DNA of 64,000 nt from Bacillus inaquosorum KCTC 13429 (GTDB taxonomy: Bacteria > Bacillota > Bacilli > Bacillales > Bacillaceae): the NCBI RefSeq assembly GCF_000332645.1, contig NZ_AMXN01000007.1:1-64000 (forward strand). Reading direction: 5' to 3'. The position numbers and the translations under genes are program-made. Numbering within the stretch: the first letter of the stretch is position 1; the number at the start of each line of letters is the position of its first letter. Under the pieces are notes generated by a model, which saw nothing but the letters and a program-made list of their open reading frames with translations, did not search any database and was not told the DNA's origin. Of this stretch, positions 51,304 to 60,296 are shown piece by piece.

Positions 51304-52651
51304 GCACTGCTATGCGGTATGTTACACCCGTTTTGTCATTTTCAATTGAGATAGAGGCCTTATGAAGAGTTAAAATTCGTTTTACGATGCTGAGACCAAT
51401 GCCGAATTCGCCTTTCTTCCCTTTATTAAAAGGCTCATAGAGGCTGGAGAGCATCTCATCTTCAATATGCGGACCGTCATTTTTGATGGTGATCACGATA
51501 TTCCGATCATCTTGTTTCATGCTGATTTCTATTTTTGTCGCAGCATAGCGGATTTGATTTTCCAGAATATTCTCAAGGAGTTTGTTCCATTGCTCCGGAT
51601 CGCCCGGCATCAGAATGTCTTCTTCTACATCAATATCCCACGATAATTCTTTCCGTGCCCACTTCAGTCTATCGATGACTTCTTCTGTCACTTCCACGAT
51701 ACTGAACATGTCGTGCTGCACTTTTTGCTTTGCTAAATAATCCAGCTTTGTTAAATATAATAAATCCTTTATTTTTTTCTCCAGCTTAAGGGCTTCGCCT
51801 TCAATAACATCTACTGTATTTTCAAGATCTCCTTTAGGAAAAATCCCGTCTTTAATAGATTGTGTATAACCTCTGATAACCATAACCGGTGTTTTTAAAT
51901 CGTGAGAGATATTTTGCAATAGGGTTCTTTCTGTTTCGTCCTTTTGCACAAGCTTTTGACGCATCTCCTCGATGGTATGGCCCAATTTGCCGATTTCATC
52001 TTTCCGATCCACTTTCACTGGGTCATCCCAGTCCTGTTCGGAAATCCGTTTGACGTGCTTTTCAAATGACACGAGAGGCCTTGATAAATACTTCGCAAGC
52101 CAAATGGCCGGAATCCAGCTTAATAAAATGACAACAGCTAAAATAAACAGAAGCTGTCTGAATAGGGTATAGGCCAGATCGTCCCGATAGGAATCAAGCG
52201 CGTAGGAGAGCATCATGGCTGATTGTCCATTGACGGAAAGCCCCTTTTTAATGACAAAAAACACTTTCTCTCCATCGACGTTGGCGCTGTACCGTTTCTT
52301 TTTGGCCTCCTGCTTATCAGCCAGCTTGTACACCTTATGGATAAACGAAGATGACAGGATTCTCAAATCCTTGTCTGAAGAAGCAGCTTCATTTTCGGGC
52401 AGGAGCACGTGCTGCACAGAGCGCACAGTCGTAGGCGCCGTGGCTTCCTCACTGTAATAGCGCCTTTCAATTGAACCCGGCAGGCGGTACTCCGTCAGAA
52501 CATGCTGCTCATTTTCAATTGTCGTATACGTTTCATTGGTAAAGAAATCGCGCAGCGTGTTTGAAAATAACACTAGCAGTAAAATAGATATCGCTAACAG
52601 GATGCCGGATATGACAACCCATATTTGAAACGCGAGCGGCTTGTTTTTCAT
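51296..52651 (-). CDS. cssS: Secretion-stress sensor histidine kinase CssS
   Basis: A 451-residue kinase with two membrane helices (about 9-30 and 165-185) enclosing an extracellular sensor of about 130 residues, a HAMP linker, HisKA with His250 (NISHDLKTPVMVIRGYTQS), and an HATPase domain (LLENILENQIRYA, GEFGIGLSIVKRIL). It detects misfolded exported proteins at the membrane-wall interface and phosphorylates CssR to induce HtrA/HtrB proteases. It overlaps cssR by four bases. Confidence 0.95.
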   Translation of the reverse strand: MKNKPLAFQIWVVISGILLAISILLLVLFSNTLRDFFTNETYTTIENEQHVLTEYRLPGSIERRYYSEEATAPTTVRSVQHVLLPENEAASSDKDLRILSSSFIHKVYKLADKQEAKKKRYSANVDGEKVFFVIKKGLSVNGQSAMMLSYALDSYRDDLAYTLFRQLLFILAVVILLSWIPAIWLAKYLSRPLVSFEKHVKRISEQDWDDPVKVDRKDEIGKLGHTIEEMRQKLVQKDETERTLLQNISHDLKTPVMVIRGYTQSIKDGIFPKGDLENTVDVIEGEALKLEKKIKDLLYLTKLDYLAKQKVQHDMFSIVEVTEEVIDRLKWARKELSWDIDVEEDILMPGDPEQWNKLLENILENQIRYAATKIEISMKQDDRNIVITIKNDGPHIEDEMLSSLYEPFNKGKKGEFGIGLSIVKRILTLHKASISIENDKTGVTYRIAVPK

Positions 52652-53325
52652 GATGACATCATCCTGTAGCCGAACCCGTAAATCGTCTCCACCTTCAATT
52701 CAGGCATCTTTCTGCGCAGTCTCCGAACGAGGTCATCAACAACCCGGTCTGTGCCGAAGTAGTCATGCCCCCATACTTTTACGAGAATATCCTCACGTGA
52801 GTATGGATGTCCTTTATGATGGATAAATAAAAGCAGCAGATCAAATTCCTTCGACGTCAAATTGATGATATTTCCGTTTTCATCATATACCTCGCGGGCG
52901 TCTTCGGCGACCCGATACGAAGAGACGGCGATTTCATTTTTTTGTACAGGCGGAGCTTCCTTATAAACGAGCTGCAGCAGCTTTTGTACACGTATTATCA
53001 GCTCCCGCGGCAGAAACGGCTTTGAAATGTAGTCATTGCTGCCAAGCTCTAAGCCAAGCACTCTGTCAATATCTGCATCTCGGGCGGAAATAAAAATGAC
53101 CGGCACGTCAGGATCTTTCGCTTTAATTTCTTTTATTAATGTATAGCCGTCAGTATCCGGCAGCATGATATCGAGAATCCAAAGGTGGGGAGACGGCGTC
53201 ATTTTCTTTCTGGCGTCTTCACCTTTCGTAAAAGATGTAATGTTCCAGCCCTCATTCTCTAAATACTTCGTCAGCAGTTCATTCAGGTTATCCTCATCTT
53301 CAACTAGATAAATGGTGTATGACAA
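52648..53325 (-). CDS. cssR: Secretion-stress response regulator CssR
   Basis: A 225-residue OmpR-family regulator: receiver with EDED at 9-12, phosphoacceptor Asp52 (LWILDIMLPDTDG) and Lys in ISKPFLPREL, then a winged helix (PYSREDILVKVWGHDYFGTDRVVDDLVRRLRRKM). It activates htrA, htrB and cssRS itself. It is divergent from htrB across 277 bases that carry repeated TTTCA elements (53382-53408), where CssR binding is expected. Confidence 0.95.
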   Translation of the reverse strand: MSYTIYLVEDEDNLNELLTKYLENEGWNITSFTKGEDARKKMTPSPHLWILDIMLPDTDGYTLIKEIKAKDPDVPVIFISARDADIDRVLGLELGSNDYISKPFLPRELIIRVQKLLQLVYKEAPPVQKNEIAVSSYRVAEDAREVYDENGNIINLTSKEFDLLLLFIHHKGHPYSREDILVKVWGHDYFGTDRVVDDLVRRLRRKMPELKVETIYGFGYRMMSS

Positions 53326-53483
53326 GGCTCTTCACATCCTTTCAACGTCATTATAAACTAGTTTTAACATACGGCAGGCAATTTTCATAATTTCACATAT
53401 TCTTTTCATTTTTATCCCACAATGTTTGTTTATGATATGTATAAGGGAAGAAAGGAAGAGAAAAAGAGCGAGGAAGATGTAGG

Positions 53484-53567
53484 GTGATCAAACATATTCT
53501 ATTTTGGTGCTTTGCTTTTCTCCTCATCATTGGGACAATTGAACTTGTACATGCGATTAATATGTAA
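53484..53567 (+). CDS. Small membrane peptide ORF (27 aa) in the htrB leader
   Basis: A GTG-started frame encodes MIKHILFWCFAFLLIIGTIE and seven more residues, ending at TAA 53565. AGGAAG lies seven bases before the GTG. The peptide is a single hydrophobic helix with a basic N-terminus and ends HAIN-M, resembling a small membrane protein or a signal-like leader. It sits 35 bases upstream of htrB, between cssR and htrB, so would be co-transcribed with htrB from a CssR-dependent promoter. Function and expression are unknown. Confidence 0.5.
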   Translation: MIKHILFWCFAFLLIIGTIELVHAINM

Positions 53568-53602
53568 CGATAAATGAAAAACCGTTAAGGGAGTGTAAGA
53601 AC

Positions 53603-54979
53603 ATGGATTATCGACGTGATGACCAAAACGATCAACCTCAAGCAGAATCTTCACATACAGAACATCAGAATACAGAAAACCGGCAGCTGATTGAACATTC
53701 TGAACAGAAATTGCTTGACGCGCCTGTTTCGTATGAAGCGGGAAAGCAGGAAACGGCTTCTGCTTTAGAAAGGGAGAAGACAGAAACGGCTGTGAAAAAA
53801 GAAAAGAAACGGAGAGCCGCTTGGCTGAGCCCGATTTTAGGCGGAATTATCGGCGGGGGCCTGATGCTCGGCATCGCGCCTTATCTGCCGTCAGACCAAA
53901 ATCAGGCGACTGAGGCCGTTTCCGCCAATAAACAGGTGCAGTCAGATAATTTTACAACGACACCGATCACTAACGCTTCAAACGTCGCTGATATGGTAGA
54001 GGATTTAGAGCCGACGATTGTCGGTATCTCCAATATCCAAACCTCCCAAAATAACACATTCGGCACGGGAGGCGGCTCCAGCTCAGAAAGTGAAAGCGGA
54101 ACGGGGTCAGGTGTCATTTTCAAGAAAGACAGCAATAAAGCGTATATCATTACAAACAACCATGTTGTTCAAGGCGCGAATAAGCTGACTGTCACGTTAT
54201 ACAACGGAGAAACGGAGACTGCCAAACTTGTCGGCAGCGATACCATAACTGATTTGGCCGTTCTGGAAATCAGCAGCAAGAACGTCAAAAAAGTGGCGAG
54301 CTTCGGTGACTCTTCAAAGCTGCGCACGGGCGAAAAGGTAATCGCCATCGGAAACCCGCTCGGACAGCAGTTTTCCGGTACGGTGACACAAGGCATCATC
54401 AGCGGATTGAACCGGACAATTGATGTAGATACAACACAAGGAACGGTGGAAATGAACGTGCTGCAAACTGACGCAGCGATCAATCCGGGGAACAGCGGAG
54501 GCCCGTTAATCAATGCAAGCGGCCAAGTCATCGGCATCAACAGTTTGAAGGTGAGCGAAAGCGGCGTGGAGTCACTTGGATTTGCGATCCCAAGCAATGA
54601 TGTAGAGCCGATTGTTGACCAGCTGCTGGAAAACGGGAAGGTAGATCGTCCGTTTTTAGGCGTACAAATGATTGACATGTCACAAGTGCCAGAAACCTAT
54701 CAGGAAAATACACTAGGCCTGTTTGGAGATCAATTGGGCAAAGGTGTTTATGTAAAAGAAGTTCAAGGGAATTCACCTGCGGCAAAAGCCGGTATCAAAT
54801 CTGAGGATGTCATTGTCAAACTAAACGGTAAAGACGTGGAAAGCAGCGCGGATATCCGCCAGATCCTTTACAAAGACTTGAAAGTCGGAGATAAAACGAC
54901 AATTCAAGTACTGCGAAACGGAAAAACGAAAACCTTGAACGTGACACTGACCAAGCAGACAGAAAGCAGCACAAGCTAA
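53603..54979 (+). CDS. htrB: HtrA-like membrane serine protease HtrB (YvtA)
   Basis: A 458-residue DegP/HtrA-type quality-control protease. An acidic, Gln-rich cytoplasmic N-terminus is followed by one membrane helix (about residues 74-92), a Ser/Gly-rich linker, the trypsin-like domain with catalytic His187 (TNNHVV), Asp217 (TDLAVLEI) and Ser298 (NPGNSGGPL), and a C-terminal PDZ domain (SPAAKAGIKSEDVIVKLNGKDV). It degrades misfolded secreted proteins and is induced by CssRS. The ATG at 53603 follows AAGGGAGTG. Confidence 0.94.
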   Translation: MDYRRDDQNDQPQAESSHTEHQNTENRQLIEHSEQKLLDAPVSYEAGKQETASALEREKTETAVKKEKKRRAAWLSPILGGIIGGGLMLGIAPYLPSDQNQATEAVSANKQVQSDNFTTTPITNASNVADMVEDLEPTIVGISNIQTSQNNTFGTGGGSSSESESGTGSGVIFKKDSNKAYIITNNHVVQGANKLTVTLYNGETETAKLVGSDTITDLAVLEISSKNVKKVASFGDSSKLRTGEKVIAIGNPLGQQFSGTVTQGIISGLNRTIDVDTTQGTVEMNVLQTDAAINPGNSGGPLINASGQVIGINSLKVSESGVESLGFAIPSNDVEPIVDQLLENGKVDRPFLGVQMIDMSQVPETYQENTLGLFGDQLGKGVYVKEVQGNSPAAKAGIKSEDVIVKLNGKDVESSADIRQILYKDLKVGDKTTIQVLRNGKTKTLNVTLTKQTESSTS

Positions 54980-54988
54980 GCGGTAATC

Positions 54989-55024
54989 AAAAAGCTGAAC
55001 CCGAAAAGGGTTCAGCTTTTTTTT
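54989..55024 (+). terminator. Bidirectional terminator between htrB and mrgA
   Basis: AAAAGCTGAACCC-GAAA-GGGTTCAGCTTTT stem closed by a GNRA tetraloop and followed by T; it ends at the mrgA stop codon. Confidence 0.93.
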
Positions 55025-55484
55025 ATCCTAAGTAAGCGGAAAGCATCCACACTTGTTTTTCAACTTCATCAATTAATCCGACAAACAAGTCCGCTGTCGC
55101 ATTGTCTTGATTTTCTTCAGCCAGGCCGATCACGAATTTAGATTCGCTGCTGATTTGTTTGTAGTCATTTACCAATGCTTGTACCATTTCTGACGCTGAT
55201 GTTTCGTTTCCGCCGTCTGTGATAGACGCATGCTCAGTGTATTCTTTCAATGTGGCAACAGGCTGTCCGCCAATCGCGAGCAGGCGCTCAGCGATGGTAT
55301 CGACCGTTTCAGCCGCATGATCATACAGTTCTTCAAATTTTTCATGCAATGTAAAGAAATGAGGCCCTTTCACATACCAATGGAAGCGGTGGAGCTTAGA
55401 GTATAACAGAAACCAGTTTGATAATTGTGTGTTCATGGAATTCTCAACTAATGTTTGGTTTGTTTTTGCGTTTTCAGTTTTCAT
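55023..55484 (-). CDS. mrgA: Dps-family DNA-binding mini-ferritin MrgA
   Basis: A 153-residue Dps protein forming dodecamers that oxidise and store iron and protect DNA from peroxide. The ferroxidase residues are visible in [43 protein letters not shown] in outline (His and Asp/Glu at dimer interface). It is induced by peroxide through loss of PerR repression; a perfect PerR box lies upstream. The ATG at 55484 follows AAGGAGGA. Confidence 0.95.
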   Translation of the reverse strand: MKTENAKTNQTLVENSMNTQLSNWFLLYSKLHRFHWYVKGPHFFTLHEKFEELYDHAAETVDTIAERLLAIGGQPVATLKEYTEHASITDGGNETSASEMVQALVNDYKQISSESKFVIGLAEENQDNATADLFVGLIDEVEKQVWMLSAYLG

Positions 55485-55517
55485 AAAATAACGTCCTCCT
55501 TGTGATCTGTTAATTTA

Positions 55518-55545
55518 ATTATACCACCTATTAATTAAAAATCAA
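55518..55545 (-). promoter_or_regulatory. Candidate SigA promoter of mrgA
   Basis: TTGATT (55545-55540), a 16-base spacer and TATAAT (55523-55518) on the minus strand, about 34 bases before the mrgA start. Confidence 0.65.
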
Positions 55546-55552
55546 TACTAAA

Positions 55553-55567
55553 TTATAATTATTATAA
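55553..55567. promoter_or_regulatory. Perfect PerR box upstream of mrgA
   Basis: TTATAATTATTATAA matches the PerR 7-1-7 consensus TTATAATNATTATAA exactly and lies just upstream of the mrgA -35 box. It also ends only seven bases from the yusZ stop. Confidence 0.88.
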
Positions 55568-55573
55568 TTTAGA

Positions 55574-56416
55574 TCAACTGAAAAGTTTTTTCTTGAGGAT
55601 AGATTCCCACGCAGACCAAGGAAAAAGCGACCGGAATAACAAGGTGAGCTTGATGCCTTTTCCGATCGGGTATCGCAATTTCTTTAAGTGCTGTTTTGTT
55701 GCCAATTGATAAATGAGGTCGGCAACCTCTTGGGGATCTCCACTTTCATCTGCGTTTTTTTCAACGTAGGAAAGGATCTTTTGATAGTATCGATGATAAG
55801 CTGAATCGTCAGCGGGCACCGACATATAATTTGATAATGATGTTGACCAGATTGATGTCTTGTATGAGCCCGGCTCGATCAAAGCGGTTTCGATTCCGAA
55901 CGGAAGCAGTTCCATACGCAGGCTTTCAGAAAAGCCCTCCAGTGCATGCTTGGAAGCTGCATAAGGCGACAGCGCAGGGAATCCGGTCAGACCGCTGATG
56001 CTGCTCACATTTATAATCTTTGCGCCGCTATGCTTTCTTATGTAAGGCAAAACGGTTTTTGTCACATGAATTAATCCGAAGACATTTGTTTCAAATTGTT
56101 GTCTGAAATGTTCCATCGGCACATCCTCGACAAATCCTCCATAAGCCGTTCCGGCGTTGTTCACAAGAATATCAATGGGAGCGTAAGTGCTAACAGCTTT
56201 TCCGAATGAAGCGATTGATTGCTCATCGGTGACATCGAGAGTGGTAATGTGAATAGAATCAGACACATTGTGTGCTGCGGCCAATTCCCGAAGCTGTTCA
56301 GCTTTCTCAGGCTGTCTTGTTGTGGCAATTACGAAAAATGACTTGGCGAGCTTCACGGCTGCCAGCCGACCAAAGCCTTTTGATGCTCCTGTTACGATGG
56401 CAATTTTTTTATTCAT
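55574..56416 (-). CDS. yusZ: Short-chain dehydrogenase/reductase YusZ
   Basis: A 280-residue classical SDR. The cofactor motif GASKGFGRLA is near residue 11, NNAGTAYGG in the middle, and the catalytic Ser-Tyr-Lys is seen as NVSSISG and YAASKHALEG. The long C-terminus (LRYPIGKGIKLTLLFRSLFPWSAW) resembles retinol/steroid-dehydrogenase-like SDRs; the substrate is unknown. Two ATGs are adjacent; the second at 56416 is better spaced from AGGAGG. No clear terminator separates it from mrgA's upstream region. Confidence 0.88.
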   Translation of the reverse strand: MNKKIAIVTGASKGFGRLAAVKLAKSFFVIATTRQPEKAEQLRELAAAHNVSDSIHITTLDVTDEQSIASFGKAVSTYAPIDILVNNAGTAYGGFVEDVPMEHFRQQFETNVFGLIHVTKTVLPYIRKHSGAKIINVSSISGLTGFPALSPYAASKHALEGFSESLRMELLPFGIETALIEPGSYKTSIWSTSLSNYMSVPADDSAYHRYYQKILSYVEKNADESGDPQEVADLIYQLATKQHLKKLRYPIGKGIKLTLLFRSLFPWSAWESILKKKLFS

Positions 56417-56549
56417 CATATACCTCCTATTAAACTGCTACAGCTATTGTACAATCATGAACGGAAAATTACGCCTATCAAAGAAATTTTTATACAATAA
56501 TTCAGAATTGTTCTATAATAAAATGAAAGAAGGAAAGGGGTTTTGTGTT

Positions 56550-58346
56550 ATGGCGCTGCAAGGGGTAGACCAAAGATGGGATCTTGATTCATTTTTTAAG
56601 GGCGGGAGCCAATCAGAAGAATTCAAGGGATATATCGAGAAGCTGTCACAAAGTCTGCATGCATTTCAAGACATGACTGATGCGTTTCAGGTGCCTGAAT
56701 CGCCTGAAGATACTGAAGAACTGACGTCTTTGCTTGATTTATTCGAACAGACATCCGTCAAGCTTCAGCAGGCCGGCGCTTATGTCGCTTGCCTTATGGC
56801 CCAGAATATCAGTGATCATAAGGCTAATGAGCATAAATCGCTGATGAATCAGCTTTCTGCTAATTTTCAGTCCTCTCTCGTCACATTGGATCATAAGCTT
56901 GTGGACATTGACCAAGACGTGTGGAATACACTGCTTACAAAACCGGGATTACGTGATGTATCGTACATATTAAACGAAAGAAGACAGCGGGTTGCTGAGA
57001 AGCTCAGCCCGGGTAAAGAAAAACTGATTGGAAACCTTGCGGTGGACGGGTATCATGCTTGGAGTGACTTATACAATATGGTTGTCGGGAAAATGACGAT
57101 ACCTTATGAGGAAAACGGTGAGAACAAGCAATTGTCTGTTGGCCAGGCTGAAAATGTGATGGCCCATCAAGACCGCGCTGTCAGAAAAACAATATATGAA
57201 CGCTTGCATCAAGCCTGGGAGAGCAAGCAGGATGTGTTCAGCAGCACACTGAATCATTTAGCGGGATTCCGGCTTGAAACCTATAAAGCACGCGGCTGGG
57301 AGAACGTCCTGAAGGAGCCGCTGCAGATCAACCGGATGAAAAAAGAAACACTGGATACGATGTGGCAAGTCATCGCTGAAAACAAGCAGCCGTTCGTTCA
57401 GTATCTGAACCGGAAAGCATCGATGCTCGGTCTTGAAAAGCTCAGCTGGTACGATGTTGAGGCACCGATCGGTTCTGAGGGAAAGGCCTATTCATATGAT
57501 GAAGCCGCAAATGTCATCGTCAGCCAGTTTTCAACGTTTGGCAAAAAACTGTCCTCTTTTACTGAAAAAGCGTTTCGGGACCGCTGGATTGAAGCGGAAG
57601 ACAGGAGCGGAAAAAGAGTCGGCGGCTTTTGCACGAGCTTTCCGGACAGCGGTGAATCACGAATTTTTATGACGTTTTCGGGAAGTGCCTCAAATGTCTC
57701 AACGCTTGCACATGAGCTCGGACACGCGTTCCATCAGGAAGCGATGCTCAACGTCAGGCCGTTAAACCGTTCCTACGCTATGAACGTCGCGGAAACGGCC
57801 TCGACGTTTGCAGAAATGATTGTGGCGGACGCGACTGTCCAGCAGGCGCAGACGAAGGAGGAAAAGCTTGTCCTTCTTGAAGATAAAGTGCAAAGAAGCG
57901 TTGCGTTCTTCATGAATATCCATGCCAGATTCCTATTCGAAACGAGATTTTACGAAGAACGAAAGCGGGGAGCTGTCCCGGCCGACCGCTTGAATGAGCT
58001 GATGGAAGAGGCGCAAAAAGAGGCATATTGCGATGCGTTAGGAGAGTATCATCCGCTTTTTTGGGCGTCAAAGCTTCACTTTCATATCACGAGGGTGCCA
58101 TTTTACAATTTCCCTTATACGTTCGGCTATCTGTTTTCTCTTGGTATTTATGCATTGGCGCTTGAAGAAAAAAATGCGTTCGAAGAGAAGTATATCGCGT
58201 TATTGCGCGATACGGCTTCTATGACCGTTGAAGATTTGGCGATGAAGCATTTGGGTGCTGACATCACGAAGCGCGATTTCTGGGAGAATGCCATTAAGCT
58301 GGCCGTGCGTGACGCGGAAGCCTTTTTGCAAATGACTGAATCTTAA
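56550..58346 (+). CDS. yusX: PepF/M3-family oligoendopeptidase YusX
   Basis: A 598-residue zinc metallopeptidase of the M3B family that cleaves short peptides in the cytoplasm. The zinc site HELGH is at residues 388-392 (LAHELGHAFHQEA), with the third ligand Glu in the following helix (NVAETASTFAEMIV). The all-helical N-terminal half forms the substrate-restricting cavity. The frame opens at 56268 across the divergent yusZ, but ATG 56550 with AGGAAAGGGG nine bases upstream is the start. Confidence 0.93.
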   Translation: MALQGVDQRWDLDSFFKGGSQSEEFKGYIEKLSQSLHAFQDMTDAFQVPESPEDTEELTSLLDLFEQTSVKLQQAGAYVACLMAQNISDHKANEHKSLMNQLSANFQSSLVTLDHKLVDIDQDVWNTLLTKPGLRDVSYILNERRQRVAEKLSPGKEKLIGNLAVDGYHAWSDLYNMVVGKMTIPYEENGENKQLSVGQAENVMAHQDRAVRKTIYERLHQAWESKQDVFSSTLNHLAGFRLETYKARGWENVLKEPLQINRMKKETLDTMWQVIAENKQPFVQYLNRKASMLGLEKLSWYDVEAPIGSEGKAYSYDEAANVIVSQFSTFGKKLSSFTEKAFRDRWIEAEDRSGKRVGGFCTSFPDSGESRIFMTFSGSASNVSTLAHELGHAFHQEAMLNVRPLNRSYAMNVAETASTFAEMIVADATVQQAQTKEEKLVLLEDKVQRSVAFFMNIHARFLFETRFYEERKRGAVPADRLNELMEEAQKEAYCDALGEYHPLFWASKLHFHITRVPFYNFPYTFGYLFSLGIYALALEEKNAFEEKYIALLRDTASMTVEDLAMKHLGADITKRDFWENAIKLAVRDAEAFLQMTES

Positions 58347-58350
58347 AGAA

Positions 58351-58384
58351 AAGCCGTGGCGTAAGTTGCCTCGGCTTCTTTTTC
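58351..58384 (+). terminator. Intrinsic terminator after yusX
   Basis: AAGCCG-T-GGC/GCC-T-CGGCTT stem with one mismatch, followed by CTTTTT. Confidence 0.8.
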
Positions 58385-58457
58385 AATTCTCCTCTGAATG
58401 AGGATTTCATTCTCTGGATATACCTAAAACAAATGGAATCCTACAGGGGGGAAACAT

Positions 58458-58895
58458 ATGCATTTGATCAGAGCAGCCGGGGCTGTTTGTCTCGCAGTGG
58501 TTCTGATTGCGGGCTGCCGTCTCAATGAAGATCAGCAGCAGGCAGAAGGAGAAAATACAGCCGTCACCCAGCAGAAGTCCGTTCCTTACAGCAATTTCTC
58601 GCTTCGTGTGAGCTATGGGGATGGTGAGCATAATCGTTATGAAAGCATATATACAAAGAACGGGACTCAGGAAACAGCGGAAATACAGGATAAGCTCTCC
58701 GGCGTCAAACAGGAGGGAGAAGAAGCATTAGATGAGATGAAAATAATCCTGAGCGAGCTTTCCGTGACAGACCAAATGGCAGAAACAGAAGTGATCCACA
58801 GTGTGCTGGCAGCATTTAATCTGGACAGCCATTATGATCATATCGACTTAAAACTGAAGCTGAAGGACGGCTCAGTCAGAGAAATTAAAAAATAA
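58458..58895 (+). CDS. yusW: YusW-family lipoprotein
   Basis: A 145-residue lipoprotein. The signal peptide ends in lipobox LIAGC (Cys at 21), followed by a Gln/Glu-rich linker and a small domain that resembles a cystatin- or PepSY-like alpha/beta fold (FSLRVSYGDGEHNRYES, IDLKLKLKDGSVREIKK). YusW-family proteins are exported Bacillus proteins without a known function. The ATG at 58458 has AGGGGGGA upstream. It lies between two terminators or promoters and so appears to be its own unit. Confidence 0.85.
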   Translation: MHLIRAAGAVCLAVVLIAGCRLNEDQQQAEGENTAVTQQKSVPYSNFSLRVSYGDGEHNRYESIYTKNGTQETAEIQDKLSGVKQEGEEALDEMKIILSELSVTDQMAETEVIHSVLAAFNLDSHYDHIDLKLKLKDGSVREIKK

Positions 58896-58943
58896 TCTTG
58901 TGATAAAAAACCCATAAACGCCAATTATGTCCAAAAAACTAAT

Positions 58944-58958
58944 TGAAAATGATTTTCA
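58944..58958. promoter_or_regulatory. Fur box upstream of yusV
   Basis: TGAAAATGATTTTCA is a perfect 7-1-7 palindrome matching 13 of 15 positions of the Fur consensus TGATAATNATTATCA. It lies 155 bases before the yusV start. Confidence 0.8.
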
Positions 58959-59112
58959 AAGTCATTGTTTTCTGCTACAATGAGGGATATATGACCATAT
59001 CAAATGGCTGAATATCGAATCACTTGCATTGATGACAATTGACTTAAAACGCATGTATATAGAAAACGTGCAATACATAGTGCTGCTAAAAAGCCAGCAA
59101 AAAGGAGCGGTT

Positions 59113-59940
59113 ATGGGTATGAGTGCAATTTCTACAGAAACGCTGAGCTTAGGATACGGGGATGCCGTTATTATCGATGAGTTGAATTTAACAATTCCAA
59201 AAGGTGAAATCACCGTATTTATTGGCAGCAATGGCTGCGGAAAATCGACACTTTTACGTTCATTAGCGCGTCTGATGAAGCCAAGAGGCGGTTCAGTGCT
59301 GCTGGAAGGAAGAGCGATTGCCAAGCTTCCGACGAAGGAAGTCGCAAAAGAGCTCGCCATCCTGCCGCAAGGTCCTTCGGCTCCAGAGGGGCTGACAGTG
59401 CATCAGCTGGTCAAGCAAGGGAGATATCCTTACCAAAACTGGCTGAAACAGTGGTCAAAAGAGGATGAGGCAGCAGTTGAGAGAGCGCTTAAAGCAACAA
59501 AGCTTGAGGACATGGCTGACCGCGCCGTCGATTCTTTGTCAGGAGGACAGCGCCAGCGGGCTTGGATCGCGATGACGCTTGCGCAGGAAACAGATATCAT
59601 CCTTTTAGACGAGCCGACGACGTATTTAGACATGACGCACCAAATAGAAATTCTTGATTTGCTGTTTGAGCTGAATGAAAAGGAAGAGCGGACGATTGTT
59701 ATGGTTCTCCATGACTTAAACTTGGCGTGCCGCTATGCGCATCATCTCGTGGCTATAAAAGATAAACGTATTTATGCTGAAGGCCGTCCTGAAGAGGTCA
59801 TTACTTGTGATCTTGTGCAAAATGTGTTTTCTATGAATTGTCAGGTCACACAGGACCCGCTGTTCGGAACGCCTCTTTGTATCCCTCATGGCAAGGGCAG
59901 ATGCATTGTCCAGGAAGCGGCTTTCACATCACATGGATAA
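59113..59940 (+). CDS. yusV: Shared siderophore ABC transporter ATPase YusV
   Basis: A 275-residue FepC-type ATPase: Walker [10 protein letters not shown] (about residues 42-50), Q-loop [10 protein letters not shown], signature [10 protein letters not shown], Walker [12 protein letters not shown] and H-loop MVLHDLNLA. In B. subtilis YusV energises several siderophore importers (bacillibactin/enterobactin and schizokinen types) whose permeases are encoded elsewhere. The frame opens at 59029; ATG 59113 after AAGGAGCGG gives the usual start. No permease gene adjoins, and Fur control is indicated upstream. Confidence 0.92.
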   Translation: MGMSAISTETLSLGYGDAVIIDELNLTIPKGEITVFIGSNGCGKSTLLRSLARLMKPRGGSVLLEGRAIAKLPTKEVAKELAILPQGPSAPEGLTVHQLVKQGRYPYQNWLKQWSKEDEAAVERALKATKLEDMADRAVDSLSGGQRQRAWIAMTLAQETDIILLDEPTTYLDMTHQIEILDLLFELNEKEERTIVMVLHDLNLACRYAHHLVAIKDKRIYAEGRPEEVITCDLVQNVFSMNCQVTQDPLFGTPLCIPHGKGRCIVQEAAFTSHG

Positions 59941-59953
59941 ATAACGCCAGCGG

Positions 59954-59993
59954 AAGGAGCTTTCACCCTGAGAAAGCTCCTTGCTGTTTTTTT
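59954..59993 (+). terminator. Intrinsic terminator after yusV
   Basis: AAGGAGCTTTC/GAAAGCTCCTT perfect 11-bp stem with a seven-base loop, then GCTG and eight T. yusU begins only 18 bases later. Confidence 0.85.
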
Positions 59994-60010
59994 CGAAAGG
60001 AAGATGGAAA

Positions 60011-60256
60011 ATGGAACAAAAACTTCAGGAGCAGTTAGATGGATTGCTGGAGAAATATACTGAGCTTCTGCTTGGTGAATCAAACAATGAGCTAAAAGAA
60101 GAAGTGAAGCAATGGATTTTGTACACGCATATAGCCAAAAGCATGCCTCCGCTCGCTAAGCATTGGAATGCGACATATCCTGATGCAAAGCAGGGCATTA
60201 AAGATATCATTCAGCATATTAAGGAATTAAATGAAGCGCATCGAAACAAACAATAG
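60011..60256 (+). CDS. yusU: Small YusU-family (DUF2573) protein
   Basis: An 81-residue soluble, largely helical protein (QLDGLLEKYTELLLGESNN, EEVKQWILYTHIAKSMPPLAKHWNATYPDAKQG, IKELNEAHRNKQ). It matches the DUF2573/YusU family of Bacillus, whose function is unknown. The open frame begins at 59981, but ATG 60011 after AAAGGAAG is the start. It lies right behind the yusV terminator and may depend on read-through from yusV. Confidence 0.82.
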   Translation: MEQKLQEQLDGLLEKYTELLLGESNNELKEEVKQWILYTHIAKSMPPLAKHWNATYPDAKQGIKDIIQHIKELNEAHRNKQ

Positions 60257-60258
60257 CT

Positions 60259-60296
60259 AAAAAAGCAGTCTGCCAATCAGAGCAGACTGCTTTTTT
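60259..60296 (+). terminator. Bidirectional terminator between yusU and yusT
   Basis: AAAAAGCAGTCTGC/GCAGACTGCTTTTTT, a 14-bp stem between the convergent genes. It overlaps the last seven codons of yusT. Confidence 0.92.

Noticed and set aside
56268-56549. N-terminal extension of the oligoendopeptidase
   Set aside because: The extension overlaps the divergent yusZ coding region and has no ribosome binding site; ATG 56550 has one.
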